Assembly: GCF_004217135.1 (NCBI RefSeq)
Contig: NZ_SHKK01000001.1
Location: forward strand, 3,286,001 to 3,350,000
Direction of reading: 5' to 3'
Source of the DNA: Micromonospora violae
GTDB taxonomy: Bacteria > Actinomycetota > Actinomycetes > Mycobacteriales > Micromonosporaceae
DNA: 64,000 nt
Below, in pieces: positions 44,192 to 55,224 of this stretch; position 1 is the first letter of the stretch, and each line of letters opens with the position of its first letter. Under the pieces are notes generated by a model. The model worked only from the letters and a program-made list of their open reading frames with translations, did no database searches and was not told the DNA's origin. The translations under genes and the position numbers were made by a program.

Positions 44192-45165
44192 CGCGTCGCC
44201 CTCTCGAGAGAGTCGGTGGTGGCCGAGGTCTTCGCTCCGCTCCCGGTGAGGGCGAAGAAGACGTCGTCCAGGTCGGGGGTGTGCATCGACAGCCCGCCGA
44301 GCTCGATGCCGGCGCGTTCGAGCCGGTCGAGCACGGACCGTACGTCGTCGGGCCGCCCGTCGCTGGGCAGGCTCAGGGTCAGCGCCTCGTCGTCCGTCGT
44401 GGCGCCGTCGAAGTGTGCGGCGGCGCTGGCGAGCGCCTCAGCGTCGGTGAACTGGAGACGGATGTGCCCGCCCGGCACCCGCTGCTTCAGCGCATCCGAC
44501 GTTCCCTCCGCGACGATGCGACCGCCGTCGAGCACTGCGATCCAGTCGGCCAGTTCGTCGGCCTCCTCGAGGTACTGCGTGGTGAGGAAGATCGTGACCC
44601 CGCCGGCCGCCAATGATCGGATGAGTTCCCACATCGTGCGTCTGCTGCGGGGATCCAGGCCGGTCGTCGGCTCGTCGAGGAAGAGGATGCGCGGGTCACC
44701 GACAAGCGTCATCGCCAGGTCCAGCCGCCGGCGCATCCCCAGCGAATAGGTCGAAAGCAGTTTGTCGGCCGCGTCGACGAGGTCGAAGTGCTGGAGTAGC
44801 TGCTGCACCCGTTCGCGGCCCTCCCTCTTGCGGAGGTGCCGCAGGTCGGCCATCAGCTGGAGGTTCTCCCGGCCGGTGAGGAGATGGTCCACGGCCGAGA
44901 GCTGGCCCGTGACGCCGATCGCGGCCCGGGCGGCGTCGCCGGCGGTCGCGACGTCGTGGCCGGCGATCACGACCGTCCCGGCGTCGGCGGTCAGCAGCGT
45001 CGTGAGGATGTTCACGACGGTGGTCTTCCCGGCGCCGTTCGGGCCGAGCATCGCGTACACCCTGCCTGCTCCGACGGCCACGTCGATGCCGTCGAGGACG
45101 ACGTGGTCGCCGAACGCCTTGCGCAGGCCTGAGGCGGCGATCGCCATCTGTGCACGGTCGGTCAT
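44188..45165 (-). CDS. ABC transporter ATP-binding protein, DrrA-like
   Basis: A 325-residue ATPase: Walker A MLGPNGAGKTTVVNILTTL near residue 38, signature region STYSLGMRRRLDLAMTL, Walker B RILFLDEPTTGLDPRSRRTMW, and a C-terminal domain ending LDDVFFALTG. The signature has Leu in place of the usual second Gly of SGGM (YSLGM), a variant that may affect turnover. DrrA-type proteins power export of antibiotics with DrrB. It is separated from the SnoaL-like gene by 28 bp and coupled to the permease. Confidence 0.93.
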   Translation of the reverse strand: MTDRAQMAIAASGLRKAFGDHVVLDGIDVAVGAGRVYAMLGPNGAGKTTVVNILTTLLTADAGTVVIAGHDVATAGDAARAAIGVTGQLSAVDHLLTGRENLQLMADLRHLRKREGRERVQQLLQHFDLVDAADKLLSTYSLGMRRRLDLAMTLVGDPRILFLDEPTTGLDPRSRRTMWELIRSLAAGGVTIFLTTQYLEEADELADWIAVLDGGRIVAEGTSDALKQRVPGGHIRLQFTDAEALASAAAHFDGATTDDEALTLSLPSDGRPDDVRSVLDRLERAGIELGGLSMHTPDLDDVFFALTGSGAKTSATTDSLERATR

Positions 45166-45193
45166 GCTGTCTCCTTCGTGGCGAACGCTTCGA

Positions 45194-45580
45194 TCAGATG
45201 GCGGGCCGGTAGAAGTACGTCTTCCGGAAGGCGATCTTCCCGTCGCGGACCCGATAGACGTCGATGAACTCCTCGTCCAGGTGCTGCCCGGTGCGGCTCG
45301 TCCCGACGAACCTGCCCCAGCAGGTGACCGTGCCCAGGTCGCTGACGATCTGCTCGACCTGGTGCCGGCCCGACGCTATGTTGCGTTCCGTCCGGTAGAA
45401 CCGGTCGAGCTGCGACAGGCCGACCAGCGGGTCGTACCCGGGACGGCAGTACGTGCATTCCTCGGCGAAGAGCGCGCCGAGTTCATTCCAGCGACGCTCG
45501 TCGATGATGTCGAAGAGCTCGGTGACCAGCAGTTCGGCGGAATCCCGCGTGGACGCCGGCCAATGACTCACCCGCTCCAT
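45194..45580 (-). CDS. SnoaL-like / NTF2-fold protein
   Basis: A 128-residue alpha+beta-barrel protein: ELLVTELFDIIDERRWNELGALFAEECTYCRPGYDPLVGLSQLDRFYR, then TVTCWGRFVGTSRTGQHLDEEFIDVYRVRDGKIAFRKTYFYRPA. The D-(V/I)-Y-R-V-R-D-G-K-I strand is characteristic of the SnoaL-like/nuclear transport factor 2 fold. Members include polyketide cyclases, ketosteroid isomerase-like enzymes and small-molecule binders. It starts two bp after the lysine cyclodeaminase-like gene stop, inside the operon. Possibly acts on a precursor or tailored product; no specific reaction can be assigned. Confidence 0.85.
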   Translation of the reverse strand: MERVSHWPASTRDSAELLVTELFDIIDERRWNELGALFAEECTYCRPGYDPLVGLSQLDRFYRTERNIASGRHQVEQIVSDLGTVTCWGRFVGTSRTGQHLDEEFIDVYRVRDGKIAFRKTYFYRPAI

Positions 45581-45582
45581 GG

Positions 45583-46638
45583 CTACTCCCGGGAGATCGA
45601 ATAGGGATCAAAGGCATCGTGCGGCCGCGTCTCCAGCTCGGCCCGCGACCCGACACCCAGCTCGTCGGCGATCTCGAGCAGCACGTCCAGGGCCAGGTGG
45701 TCCTCGAGGGCGAAGCCGGTGGAGTCAAAGACCGTCAGGCGATCACGGTGCGCGACCGCCTGCGAGGTGAACGCGCACAGCTCACCCAGGCTGGGTCCGA
45801 TCGCCCCTCCTGCGGCGTCGTCGCCGGCCAACTGCTGGCACTCCCCCTCCCGCAGGGCCTGCTCCGGGTGGTCCGGGCAGATGAACGCCTCGCGTAGAAG
45901 ACGTCGCGGCAGCTCGGTCTTGCCGACCAGGTCCGAGCCGATCGCGTTGATGTGCAGGTGCTCCTGGTGGTCGCCGTACGGCAGCACCGGCGGCTCACCC
46001 ACACCCGTGGATGTCGCCGTGCTGATGATGTCGGCCCTTGCCAGGATGACGTCCGGCGGCGCAACAGTGATGGGTACGCCCAGGAACGCGGTGCGCGCCG
46101 CCAGGCCGGCCGCGTTCTCCTTGCGCACGTCCCACACGAGCACCCGCTCGACGGGAAACGTACGGGTCAGAGCGTGCAACTGGGTGACCGCCTGTGCGCC
46201 GGCGCCGATGAGCCCGACGACAGTGCTCTCCGGCCGTGCCAGCAAGGACGACGCCACCGCCGACGTGGCTCCGGTGCGCAGGGCGGTGAGGACGTTGCCG
46301 TCCGCCAGCACGAGCAGCCTGCCGGTGTCGCCGTCGTACCGGGCCAGGGTGCTCAGAATCGTCGGCAGCCCGAAGAGCCGCGGGTTCTCCGGGCTGTATG
46401 CCACCGTCTTGATGGTGATGCCCTGCCCGGAGTCGTAGTGTGGCATCCACTCCAGGACACCGCGCGTCGGATGCTCCCGCTCGAACCCGCTGCGAGCGGG
46501 CGACAGCTCACGGGCGCGCTGGCCGAGCTCAGTCAGGCCCTTGGTGAGTCGTTCGATGATGCGGTCCATGAGCGCGTCACGCCCGACCGTAGTTAGCACA
46601 CGCTCGATCTCGGCGTGGCCGATCAACAGCGTATCCAC
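45583..46638 (-). CDS. Lysine cyclodeaminase-like enzyme (ornithine cyclodeaminase/mu-crystallin family), probable pipecolate supply
   Basis: About 351 residues of the NAD-dependent ornithine cyclodeaminase family. Rossmann motif VVGLIGAGAQAVTQLHAL near residue 150; substrate-side features MDRIIERLTKGLTELG, ITIKTVAYSPENPRLFGLPTI, ADGNVLTALRTGATSAVAS, LHINAIGSDLVGKTELP, REGECQQLAG and VFDSTGFALEDHLALDVLLE. As I recall them, these track the lysine cyclodeaminases RapL, FkbL and VisC more than the proline-forming enzymes. These convert L-lysine to L-pipecolate with NAD recycling. It is in the NRPS operon, and the last A domain of NRPS-2 has a pipecolate-like code. GTG 46638 chosen; GTG 46653 is also in frame. 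Confidence 0.82.
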   Translation of the reverse strand: MDTLLIGHAEIERVLTTVGRDALMDRIIERLTKGLTELGQRARELSPARSGFEREHPTRGVLEWMPHYDSGQGITIKTVAYSPENPRLFGLPTILSTLARYDGDTGRLLVLADGNVLTALRTGATSAVASSLLARPESTVVGLIGAGAQAVTQLHALTRTFPVERVLVWDVRKENAAGLAARTAFLGVPITVAPPDVILARADIISTATSTGVGEPPVLPYGDHQEHLHINAIGSDLVGKTELPRRLLREAFICPDHPEQALREGECQQLAGDDAAGGAIGPSLGELCAFTSQAVAHRDRLTVFDSTGFALEDHLALDVLLEIADELGVGSRAELETRPHDAFDPYSISRE

Positions 46639-46661
46639 GACCTCCCCCTTCACGGCAGGCG

Positions 46662-48056
46662 CTAGACGACCCGGCGTTGCGGACGTGAGAACGGACACGG
46701 TTGCGCGAAGAAGTTGGTGCGCTCCTGCACGTCGCGGAAGTTGGCCTGCGTCACCTTGCCGGTGACAGACAGCAGCAATCCGTCGGACGATTCGGGACCG
46801 TCGAGATACTCCACCAGGGGCCCGGCCAGGCTCGTCGGCACCGGCAAGCGCTTGTCGACACGGGCGAGCGGATCGTTCGACGCGGCGTTGTCCCGCATCT
46901 TGCGTACGGTTCCGACGGCGTCCCGCGCACCGGTCAGCGACTTCGTCTCCATCCCGCCGAGGTTGTTGCGCGGCAGATGAAGGTGCATGTCGCGCCAGGA
47001 GAAGATGAAGACCTGCAAATCCCGCACGTTGCGGTGCAGGCGGCGGGCGAGCGGATCGGCGCCACCCGCGTCGCCGTACTGCCGGATGGCGTCGATCAGC
47101 TGCTCGTACAGCTCGGTGAAAAGCTCGAAGCGGATGCTTACCGAGTGGCTGCCGCTGGTCAGGCCGAGGTTCTCCCGGATCTGGTGGTAGTCGCGCGTGC
47201 TCAGGTTGTCGACGAGCGGCGGCAGGCACGCCTCGATCGGGTCGAACAGCTCACCGGCGCCGTCCAGGGCGTCCACCGCCGCGACGATCTCGCCCGTCCG
47301 AATCCGGCGGATCGCGATCTCGACCCGATCGTTGATCTCCCGGATAAGCAGTTCAGGGATCTGGTGTAGGGCCCGGAACTGGGTGAAATACGTGTCGCCG
47401 CGCAACTGGTGCTCGAAGACCGCATGGCGGATCGAGTCGGACACGAGCACGCGGTCCGGCGGCTGCTCCGGCGCGGGATGGGCCGAGGCGCTGAGGTTCG
47501 CGCTCCACACCCGGGCGTCGTGGTTGGCGATGCGTGCGCAATGCAGCACGCCGAACCACGCGTCGTCGAGGGACCGGTGCGCGATCACCGCGCCGAGATC
47601 GACCTCCGGCCGGTCAGCGAGCGCCGTGAGCTCCCGGTCGAAGCGTCCCAGCGCGCCCCTGAACTCGGCGAAGGCGGGCGTCCCGTCCACCGTCCATCGT
47701 GGCACCTCGGCGTCCCAGCCTCCGCTGACCCGGCGGGCCGCCAGGCTCAGCCGAACCAGGACGCGATGGAAGCCACGTACCCAATGAAGTTCGGTCGCCG
47801 CCGCCGCGACCTCTCCGTCGCGAAGATGGACGGCGGCGCGGTCGAGGAGCTGGACCAGGTTGTGCAGACCGATCTCCACCGACTGGTAGAGGCCGATCAG
47901 CAGCGCCTCGTCGGTGCCCGGGCCGGCCACCATCGCCGCCCGGGCGGCGTCGATGGAGCCGAGGCTTTGCAGGACGTGGTAGTCCTCGGCGATCACACCG
48001 CGGTGATTCTCCATCGGCGCACCTGGTGCACGTTGCGTCGTGGGCACGACGTTCAC
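46662..48056 (-). CDS. Tryptophan 2,3-dioxygenase-like heme protein
   Basis: A 464-residue mostly helical protein whose features recall the tryptophan 2,3-dioxygenase superfamily: IGLYQSVEIGLHNLVQLLDRA and ELHWVRGFHRVLVRLS in the first helices, DYHQIRENLGLTSGSHS (compare the L-x-SGFQS region), and FIFSWRDMHLHLPRNNLGG, corresponding to the W-R-x-x-H-x-x-x-V-x-R-x-I-G-x-K region with the proximal heme His. It is much longer than bacterial TDO (about 280 residues) and lacks a clear GTGGS loop, so chemistry may differ. The GTG start overlaps the MbtH stop. It may prepare an unusual tryptophan-derived monomer or tailor the peptide. Confidence 0.6.
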   Translation of the reverse strand: MNVVPTTQRAPGAPMENHRGVIAEDYHVLQSLGSIDAARAAMVAGPGTDEALLIGLYQSVEIGLHNLVQLLDRAAVHLRDGEVAAAATELHWVRGFHRVLVRLSLAARRVSGGWDAEVPRWTVDGTPAFAEFRGALGRFDRELTALADRPEVDLGAVIAHRSLDDAWFGVLHCARIANHDARVWSANLSASAHPAPEQPPDRVLVSDSIRHAVFEHQLRGDTYFTQFRALHQIPELLIREINDRVEIAIRRIRTGEIVAAVDALDGAGELFDPIEACLPPLVDNLSTRDYHQIRENLGLTSGSHSVSIRFELFTELYEQLIDAIRQYGDAGGADPLARRLHRNVRDLQVFIFSWRDMHLHLPRNNLGGMETKSLTGARDAVGTVRKMRDNAASNDPLARVDKRLPVPTSLAGPLVEYLDGPESSDGLLLSVTGKVTQANFRDVQERTNFFAQPCPFSRPQRRVV

Positions 48057-48313
48057 CTCGCCACTTGGCTCGGTCGGTCCGGCGTGCCGTGGCCCGCCTC
48101 GTCCATCGCCTTGATCAGGCTCTTCGGGCGCATGTCAGTCCAGTTCTCATCGATGTAGCGCAGCGCATCGGCGCGCTCGGCGTCGCTGAGTACGGTGTCC
48201 CAACCGGCCGGCACGTCGACGAAGGCCGGCCAGAGTGAGTGCTGACCCTCGTCGTTGACGAGAACGAGATACCTGCCGTTTGGATCTTCAAAAGGATTGC
48301 TCACGTCGATCAT
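48053..48313 (-). CDS. MbtH-like protein
   Basis: An 86-residue chaperone of NRPS adenylation domains, with the family signature [33 protein letters not shown] and the downstream helix [20 protein letters not shown] (conserved W, D-R-P-x-S). The ATG at 48313 overlaps the NRPS-2 stop (ATGA) and has GAGGGGAA upstream; its own stop overlaps the dioxygenase-like gene. It would bind and activate A domains of NRPS-1/-2. Confidence 0.96.
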   Translation of the reverse strand: MIDVSNPFEDPNGRYLVLVNDEGQHSLWPAFVDVPAGWDTVLSDAERADALRYIDENWTDMRPKSLIKAMDEAGHGTPDRPSQVAR

Positions 48314-51300
48314 TTCCCCTCGTGGGTCGACTGCGTGGACGTGCTTGCCGAACTCGCGTATGCCGCACCGAGTTCGCGGTCCAGGGTGGGTCCGAACTGT
48401 GCGAGAGCCTGCGGCTGGAGCATGCGTGCGTGGGTGCTCTCGACGGTGTGGAAGGTGATGTCGCCGGAGGTGTACCGGTCCCACGACTCGCGGGTCAGCG
48501 GAGCGCGAGCGGGATTGGACGACTCGGGCAGGTCGTCGAAGATGGTCGAGGCGAACACCAGGATGTCCGCCGCCACCTTCTCGTGCTGGTATTCCGAGCC
48601 CAGCCGGACACAGTTGTTCATGATCCGCCGCGACGCCTCGAACAGACCCTCGTCGGCGACGGCCAGCCCGGCCTGCTCCGACCGGAGCAGCGTCACGAAC
48701 TGCTCGTACGTCAGGTCGGTGTTCACCTCCTCACCGCCGTATGCCTTCAGCACCTCGGCGTAGATCTTGGAAGATTCCATTGAGGTGACCTCCGCGACCA
48801 CCTCCTCGTCGATCGACGGCGACGGGAACGCGTCGACCATCACCAGCAGGGCGACAACGCGCCCCTGCCGTTCGAGGCGGGCGGTGACGGCGTGTGCGAC
48901 GATTCCGCCGTACGACCAGCCGAGGAGGTAGTACGGCCCCTCCGGCTGGACCGAGACGATGTGTTCCACGTAGTCGTCGGCCATCTCCTCCAGCGACTGC
49001 GGCAGCGGCTCGTCACCGCCCAGACCCCGCGCCTGGATCCCGTAGACCGGCAACTCCGGGCTCAGATACTTGAGAAGCCCGGCATACGACCAGCTCATCC
49101 CGCCACTCGGGTGGATGCAGAACAGCGGGGCCCGGCTCCCGCTCCGGCGCAGCGGCATCACCACGCCGCTGACGCTCTGCTGGTCGTCCATGTTCAGCCG
49201 CGCGGCCAGCCCGGCCACCGTCGGTGTCTCGAAGATTGCCCGGATCGGCAGGTGGACGCCCAGGACCGTGCGGATGCGGCTGATCAGCCGGGCGCCCAGG
49301 AGCGAGTGCCCGCCCCGCTCGAAGAAGCTGTCGTCGACGCCGACGGCCGGCACACCGAGCGCCTCCGCGAACAGGTCGCACAGGATCTCTTCCTGAGGTG
49401 TACGCGCCGCGCGACCGCGCTGGGAGACCCCGAGGTCCGGAGCCGGCAGCGCGGCCCGGTCGAGTTTGCCGTTCACGGTGAGCGGCAGCTCGTCCAGCAC
49501 CACCACCGCGGCCGGCACCATGTAGTCGGGCAGCCACGTCCCGGCGTGCCGGCGCAGCTCGGCCGGGTCGACCCTCCGCGCGGCCGCCGACACCACATAG
49601 CCCACCAGCCGCTGGTCGCCGAGGTGGTCGGCGTGCGCCACCACGGCGGCCCGAGCCACGTCCGGATGTCCCGCCAACGCCGCCTCGACCTCACCGGGCT
49701 CGACCCGGAACCCTCGGATCTTGACCTGTTCGTCGGCGCGGCCGAGGAACTCAAGCAGGCCGTCCCGGTTCCACCGGACGACGTCGCCGGTGCGGTACAT
49801 CCGCGACCCCGGCGGCCCCCATGGATCGGCGACGAACCGTTCGGCGGTGAGCCCGGGTCGGTGCGTGTACCCGCGCGCCAGCCCCGTGCCGGCGATGTAG
49901 AGCTCACCGGCGGTGCCGGGTGGCATCAGGTCCAGTCGCGTGTCCAGGACGTAGACCCGGTCGTTCGCGATTGGCCGCCCGATCGGCACGACCTGCGGCC
50001 AGTCCTCGGCCTCGCCGTCCAGCGACCACTCCGTCGCCATGTGCGTCTCGGCCGGCCCGTACACGTTGTGCGCACGGCGATCCGTCCGGCCACGGCAGAA
50101 CTTGCGGAACTCGGGACTGATCCGGAACTCCTGGCCGCCCTGGAGGATGTCCGTCAGGGACGGCAGGGCGCTGCCCGCGTCGCCCGCGGCCTGCATGATC
50201 GCCTCTAGCGGCAGGAGCGGGCCGTAGATCTCGTTCACCTGGTGGCGATCGATCCAGGCGGCCATGGCCTCGGGGTCCTTACGCGCCTCGTCAGTGGGCA
50301 CCACCAGGCACTTGCCGTGGATCAGGGTCGCGAGGATCTCCTGGACGGAGAAGTCGAAACTGATCGCCGTGAACTGGGCCGTCCTGGACCCGGGCTCGCC
50401 CGGCAGATGGTCGCCATGCCAGGTCAACAGGTTGACCAGAGCGTCGGAGGGCATCAGCACGCCCTTGGGCCGACCGGTGGAACCGGAGGTGAAGGTGAGG
50501 TAGGCCGGGTTCTGTCCCCGCAGGGGGTGCGTACGGTCGGCGTCGGCCGGGTTGTCCGCCGGCTGCCGTTCGAGCTCCGCCACGACCTCCGCGTCGTGCG
50601 GGTCCAGTACCGGGCCCGGGATCCTGCCGGCCGGCTCGCCGGCCGCCACCACGACCACCGGCTGGGCATCGGCAAGCATCGAGACGATGCGCTCGACCGG
50701 ATGCTCCGGGTCCATCGTGAGATACGCCGCCCCGGTCTTGAGCACTGCCGTGATCGCCACGATCAGCTCAACCGAACGGGGCACGACCAGGGCCACCACC
50801 CGCTCGGGTCCCGCGCCCCGGCCGATCAGCATCCGGGCGAGTTGGTTCGCCCGCGCGTTCAGCTCCGCGTAGGTGAGCGACTCGTTCTCGTAGATCACCG
50901 CCGGGGCGTCGGGCGTCTGCCCCACCCGCAGCTCGAAGAGCTCCGGCGCGGTCAGTGCGGGCAGTCGCACCGGGTCGCCGGTGCCGTCGGCGAGCAACCG
51001 CGAGCGCTCGTCCTCGGTGAGAATGTCGATCTCGCTCAGACGCCGGCTCGGCTTCGCCGTCGCCAAGCGCAGAAGGCGCGTCCAGCGGCTCAGCAACGCA
51101 TCGACAGTGTCGTGATCGAACAGGTCCGTGGAGTACTCCACCAACCCGGTGATGCCGTCGGGGCGGCCGTCCGCCGTGTGCGACTCGACGAGGCTGAAGA
51201 ACAGGTCGAAGCGCGAGGTACCGGTGCCCACGAACTCGGGCTGAACGTCGAGACCGTCCAGGCCGGCCCGGGCGACCGGAACGTTGTGCAGCGTGAGCAT

Positions 51301-54300
51301 CACCTGGAAGAGGGGATGGTGTGCTGCGGTGCGCCGCGGATTGAGCTGCTCGACCAGGTACTCGAAGGGAACGTCCTGGTTGGCGTAGGCGGCCAGGCCG
51401 GTCTCCCGGACCCGGGCGACCAGGTCGCTGAACGCCGGGTCGTCCGAGGTGTCCGTCCGCAACACGATCGTGTTGACGAAGAAGCCGACCAGATCATCCA
51501 GCGCCTCGTCGGTGCGCCCGGCGATACCGCTGCCCAAGGGGATGTCCTCGCCGGCGCCGAGCCGGGTCAGTAGCGCCGCCATGCTGGCCTGCAACACCAT
51601 GAACACCGTCGCGCCCATGCGCCGGGCAAGCTCGGTGACCTGACCGTGCAACTCCGCGTCGAGCTGGAACCGCAGGTGGTCGCCCCGGTAGGTCGCCACC
51701 CGGGGCCGGGGCCGGTCGGTGGGCAGGCTGAGCTGTTCGGGCAGGCCGGCCAGTTGCCGGGTCCAGTAGTCCACCTGCCGGGCGAACAGACCGTCCGGGT
51801 CGTCCTCCTCGCCCAGCAGTTCGCGCTGCCAGAGCGTGTAGTCGGCGTACTGCACCGCGAGCGGCAGCCACTGCGGCGGCTCGCCGCCACGCCGGGCCCG
51901 GTAGGCGGTCATCAGGTCGCGTGCCAGCGGGTTCATCGACCAGCCGTCGCAGGCGATGTGGTGCAGCAACACGAGCACCACGCACTCGTCCGGCGCGGTC
52001 AGGAACACCCAGCCCCGCACCGGCAGCTCCGCGGCGAGGTCGAACCCGTACCGCGCCGCGCCGGACAGCGACTCACCCAGCTCGTCCTCACGGACCTGGA
52101 CGACGTCCCACCGCACCTCGGCGTCGCGGGCGTCGATCACCTTCTGATACGACGTGCCGTCCGCGTCCGGATACACAGTGCGCAGCACCTCGTGGCGGGC
52201 AACGACGTCGTGGAGCGCCAGTCGCAGCGCCTCCACGTCCACCGGCCCGGACAGCCGCAACGCCAACGGGATGTTGTACGTCGCCGACCGGCCCTCCAGC
52301 TGGTGCAGAAACCACAGTCGCTGCTGCGCGAACGACAACGGCACCACCTCGGGCCGGGACCGCGCCCGCAACACCGGCCGTGCCGCCACCGACCCGGCCA
52401 CCACCTGCCGCGCCAGCCCCGCAACTGTTGGCTCGGCGAAGACCGCCCGGATCGGCAGCTCCACGCCCAGCACCGTCCTGATCCGGCTCACCAGCCGAGT
52501 CGCGAGCAGGGAGTGCCCGCCCAGGTCGAAGAAGCTGTCGGCCACACCCACCCGGGCGACACCCAGCACCTCGGCGAAGAGGCCGCACAGGACTTCTTCA
52601 TGGACCGTACGAGGGGCGCGGCCGGCCGCCACCGCGAACTCCGGCACCGGCAACGCCGCACGATCCAGCTTGCCGTTCACGGTCAACGGCATGGTGCCCA
52701 CCACCACCACGGCGGCCGGGACCATGTACTCCGGCAACCGCTCGCGCGCGTAGGCGCGCAGCGTCCCGGCCAGTTCACCGGTTCCGCGCAAGCCGGCCGG
52801 ATCGTTCACCAGCGCCCGCCCGCTCTCCGGCTCGGCGCCGGCGAACCCGCCGGAGACCACCGGCCCGCCCATCGACGCCGGGAACACCACCGCGTCGAAA
52901 AACGCCAGGGAACCGGGCGACCACGTCACCACCGCACCGCAACCGCGTCCGGCGGCCCACCTCAGGACCTCGTGCGGATCGAGCTCCGTGCCCCCGGCCG
53001 GTGGCGCCATCGACAACGCCCGCGCGACGGCCAGATCCTCGGCCAGCCGAGCATTGGGTATGTCGGTCACCCGCAGAGGCGTACGGGGGTCGAGGCTGTC
53101 CAGGTCGTCGAGGTCGCGTCCCCACACCAGCCGCTCGGCATCGTCCAGCGCCACAGCGTCCACCGGGTTCTTGTGCAGCACGACCTCGTACCGGTAGCGG
53201 GTCAGCTCGTTGTGCGACCCGCCGGCCTTCAAGCGGATGTCCACGCCGCCGACCAGGTCGTTGCGGGCGGCCAGCACCGTGAAGAACTCCGGATCGACCA
53301 CCAGCTCCTTCTCGGTCAGCACGGCCTGCTCGACGGCGGCGCGCACCACCGAGGGCGGGGCGTCGGGCCGGGTCGCCCGTTCCACCACCGCGTTGAGCAA
53401 CCGCAGCGATCCGGGATGGCGCACGTCACCCACCACCACGCGACCGCCCGGCGCCAGCAGCTCCAGGGCCCGCGACAGCACCCGCGAGAGGTAGTCGCCG
53501 TCGGGGAAGTACTGCACCACCGAGTTCACGACCACAGTGTCGAAGAACCCCTCCGGCATCCCGGAGAAGTCGTCGGCCGGCTGGCACCGCAGCTCCACCG
53601 GCGATCCCAGCCCCGCCCGTCGCACCTGACCGGAGAGACGCTCGATCACCACCGAGGACAGGTCGGTACCCAGAAAGCTCTCGCAGGCAGGCACGATCCG
53701 GGACAGCAGCAACCCCGCACCCACACCGATCTCGAGCACCCGCCGGGGGCCGAAGGACAGGATGCGGTCCACCGCGGCGTCACGCCACTCGCGCATCTCC
53801 GGCAGCGGGATGGGCTGCCCCGTGTAGGCCGAGTTCCAGCCGGTGAAGTCCTCGCCCAGGGCCACGTCGTCCGGCCGGGCGTACACCGAGTCGTACAGGC
53901 CGCGCCACTCCTCCACCTGCTCCGCCGCGCCCGTGCCCGACTCGTCGGCCGCGGGCACCACGTAACCCACCAGCCGCTTGTCCCCGGGCGTGTCCTCGCG
54001 AACCAGCACGGCGGCCTGAGCGACCCGGGGATGCTGACCGAGCACCACCTCGACCTCGCCCGGCTCCACCCGGAAGCCGCGAACCTTCACCTGCTCGTCG
54101 GCCCGGCCGACGAATTCGAGCTCGCCGTCGCGGCCCCACCGGACCACGTCGCCCGTGCGGTACATCCGCGACCCCGCCGGCCCCCACGGATCGGCGACGA
54201 ACCGCTCACCCGTCAGACCCGGCCGGCCCAGGTAGCCGCGTGCCAGGCCCGCCCCGGCCACGTATAGCTCGCCCATGACGCCGAACGGCACCAGGTTCAG

Positions 54301-55224
54301 GTTGCCGTCGAGCACGTAGACGCGCGTGTCACGCACCGGCCGGCCGATCGGCGCCGCGGCGTCGCGGAAGGGGTTGCTCACCGTGGCGCTCGCGGTGCTC
54401 TCGGTTGGCCCGTAGGCGTTGACCATGCGTCGTCCGGGCGCCCACCGCGCCACCAGCTCCGGAGAGCACGCCTCGCCGCACACGGCCAGCATCTCCAGTC
54501 CGGTCGCACGCTCGGCGAAGTGCTCGGGCACGGTCGCCAGCGCCGACGGCACCACGAGCGCATGGGTCACCGCCGCCAGTTCGCGCCCGAGCTCCTCACC
54601 CAGCAGACGCTCGGCGTCCGGCACGACCAGCGTCGCGCCCGACGGGAACGCCAGCACGAGCTCCCAGACGAACGCGTCGAACCCCACCGACGAGAATTGC
54701 AGCACCCGGCTGCCTGGGCCTACGCCGCACCGCTCCACGAGCGTTTCGGCCAGGCTGCGCAGGCCCGAGTGGGTGACCGCGACGCCCTTCGGCACGCCGG
54801 TCGAACCGGACGTGTACGTGACGTACGCGACGTTCGACGCCGCCACCGGCACCGAGGGAGCGGTGTCGGGGTGACCGCCGAAATCCTGTTCCAGCGTCTC
54901 GGCCGGGAGCACCAGCACCGGCGCCGCGTCCGTAAGAATGAAGTCAACGCGCTCGGGCGGGTTGTCGACGTCGATGGGCAGGTAGGCCGCGCCAGCCTTG
55001 CCGACCGCCAGGATCGCCACCACGAGCTCCAGCGAGCGGGGAAGCGCCAGGCCCACCAGGCGCTCGGGTCCCGCCCCTTGCCCGATCAGCCAGTGCGCCA
55101 GCCGGTTGGCCCAGGCGTCGAGCTCGCCGTAGGACACCTCCCGGTCTGGTATGGACACTGCTACCGCGTCCGGGGTGCGCTCGGCTCGGCCCTCAAACAG
55201 TTCCGCCAGGGTCACGGCAGTCAC
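48310..55224 (-). CDS. NRPS-2: A-MT-T-C-A-T-TE, terminal nonribosomal peptide synthetase
   Basis: 2304 residues, starting directly with an adenylation domain. A1: [12 protein letters not shown] near 141, with an N-methyltransferase inserted near 455-850 ([15 protein letters not shown] near 496, [16 protein letters not shown]). T1 [12 protein letters not shown] near 901. C with HHIACDGWS near 1090. A2 [12 protein letters not shown] near 1581. T2 [12 protein letters not shown] near 1971. Thioesterase with [12 protein letters not shown] near 2103. My manual ten-residue codes are DAWLACAASK (A1, no confident match) and DFQYLGVMAK (A2, close to pipecolate codes of the DFQ-GV-K type). The GTG at 55224 overlaps the NRPS-1 stop. 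It adds an N-methylated residue, then probably pipecolate, and releases the chain by hydrolysis or cyclisation. Confidence 0.93.
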   Translation of the reverse strand: MTAVTLAELFEGRAERTPDAVAVSIPDREVSYGELDAWANRLAHWLIGQGAGPERLVGLALPRSLELVVAILAVGKAGAAYLPIDVDNPPERVDFILTDAAPVLVLPAETLEQDFGGHPDTAPSVPVAASNVAYVTYTSGSTGVPKGVAVTHSGLRSLAETLVERCGVGPGSRVLQFSSVGFDAFVWELVLAFPSGATLVVPDAERLLGEELGRELAAVTHALVVPSALATVPEHFAERATGLEMLAVCGEACSPELVARWAPGRRMVNAYGPTESTASATVSNPFRDAAAPIGRPVRDTRVYVLDGNLNLVPFGVMGELYVAGAGLARGYLGRPGLTGERFVADPWGPAGSRMYRTGDVVRWGRDGELEFVGRADEQVKVRGFRVEPGEVEVVLGQHPRVAQAAVLVREDTPGDKRLVGYVVPAADESGTGAAEQVEEWRGLYDSVYARPDDVALGEDFTGWNSAYTGQPIPLPEMREWRDAAVDRILSFGPRRVLEIGVGAGLLLSRIVPACESFLGTDLSSVVIERLSGQVRRAGLGSPVELRCQPADDFSGMPEGFFDTVVVNSVVQYFPDGDYLSRVLSRALELLAPGGRVVVGDVRHPGSLRLLNAVVERATRPDAPPSVVRAAVEQAVLTEKELVVDPEFFTVLAARNDLVGGVDIRLKAGGSHNELTRYRYEVVLHKNPVDAVALDDAERLVWGRDLDDLDSLDPRTPLRVTDIPNARLAEDLAVARALSMAPPAGGTELDPHEVLRWAAGRGCGAVVTWSPGSLAFFDAVVFPASMGGPVVSGGFAGAEPESGRALVNDPAGLRGTGELAGTLRAYARERLPEYMVPAAVVVVGTMPLTVNGKLDRAALPVPEFAVAAGRAPRTVHEEVLCGLFAEVLGVARVGVADSFFDLGGHSLLATRLVSRIRTVLGVELPIRAVFAEPTVAGLARQVVAGSVAARPVLRARSRPEVVPLSFAQQRLWFLHQLEGRSATYNIPLALRLSGPVDVEALRLALHDVVARHEVLRTVYPDADGTSYQKVIDARDAEVRWDVVQVREDELGESLSGAARYGFDLAAELPVRGWVFLTAPDECVVLVLLHHIACDGWSMNPLARDLMTAYRARRGGEPPQWLPLAVQYADYTLWQRELLGEEDDPDGLFARQVDYWTRQLAGLPEQLSLPTDRPRPRVATYRGDHLRFQLDAELHGQVTELARRMGATVFMVLQASMAALLTRLGAGEDIPLGSGIAGRTDEALDDLVGFFVNTIVLRTDTSDDPAFSDLVARVRETGLAAYANQDVPFEYLVEQLNPRRTAAHHPLFQVMLTLHNVPVARAGLDGLDVQPEFVGTGTSRFDLFFSLVESHTADGRPDGITGLVEYSTDLFDHDTVDALLSRWTRLLRLATAKPSRRLSEIDILTEDERSRLLADGTGDPVRLPALTAPELFELRVGQTPDAPAVIYENESLTYAELNARANQLARMLIGRGAGPERVVALVVPRSVELIVAITAVLKTGAAYLTMDPEHPVERIVSMLADAQPVVVVAAGEPAGRIPGPVLDPHDAEVVAELERQPADNPADADRTHPLRGQNPAYLTFTSGSTGRPKGVLMPSDALVNLLTWHGDHLPGEPGSRTAQFTAISFDFSVQEILATLIHGKCLVVPTDEARKDPEAMAAWIDRHQVNEIYGPLLPLEAIMQAAGDAGSALPSLTDILQGGQEFRISPEFRKFCRGRTDRRAHNVYGPAETHMATEWSLDGEAEDWPQVVPIGRPIANDRVYVLDTRLDLMPPGTAGELYIAGTGLARGYTHRPGLTAERFVADPWGPPGSRMYRTGDVVRWNRDGLLEFLGRADEQVKIRGFRVEPGEVEAALAGHPDVARAAVVAHADHLGDQRLVGYVVSAAARRVDPAELRRHAGTWLPDYMVPAAVVVLDELPLTVNGKLDRAALPAPDLGVSQRGRAARTPQEEILCDLFAEALGVPAVGVDDSFFERGGHSLLGARLISRIRTVLGVHLPIRAIFETPTVAGLAARLNMDDQQSVSGVVMPLRRSGSRAPLFCIHPSGGMSWSYAGLLKYLSPELPVYGIQARGLGGDEPLPQSLEEMADDYVEHIVSVQPEGPYYLLGWSYGGIVAHAVTARLERQGRVVALLVMVDAFPSPSIDEEVVAEVTSMESSKIYAEVLKAYGGEEVNTDLTYEQFVTLLRSEQAGLAVADEGLFEASRRIMNNCVRLGSEYQHEKVAADILVFASTIFDDLPESSNPARAPLTRESWDRYTSGDITFHTVESTHARMLQPQALAQFGPTLDRELGAAYASSASTSTQSTHEGK

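Noticed and set aside
49013..54267. Long open frames on the plus strand opposite the NRPS genes
   Set aside because: Shadows of the NRPS; His/Gln/Gly-rich compositions without motifs.
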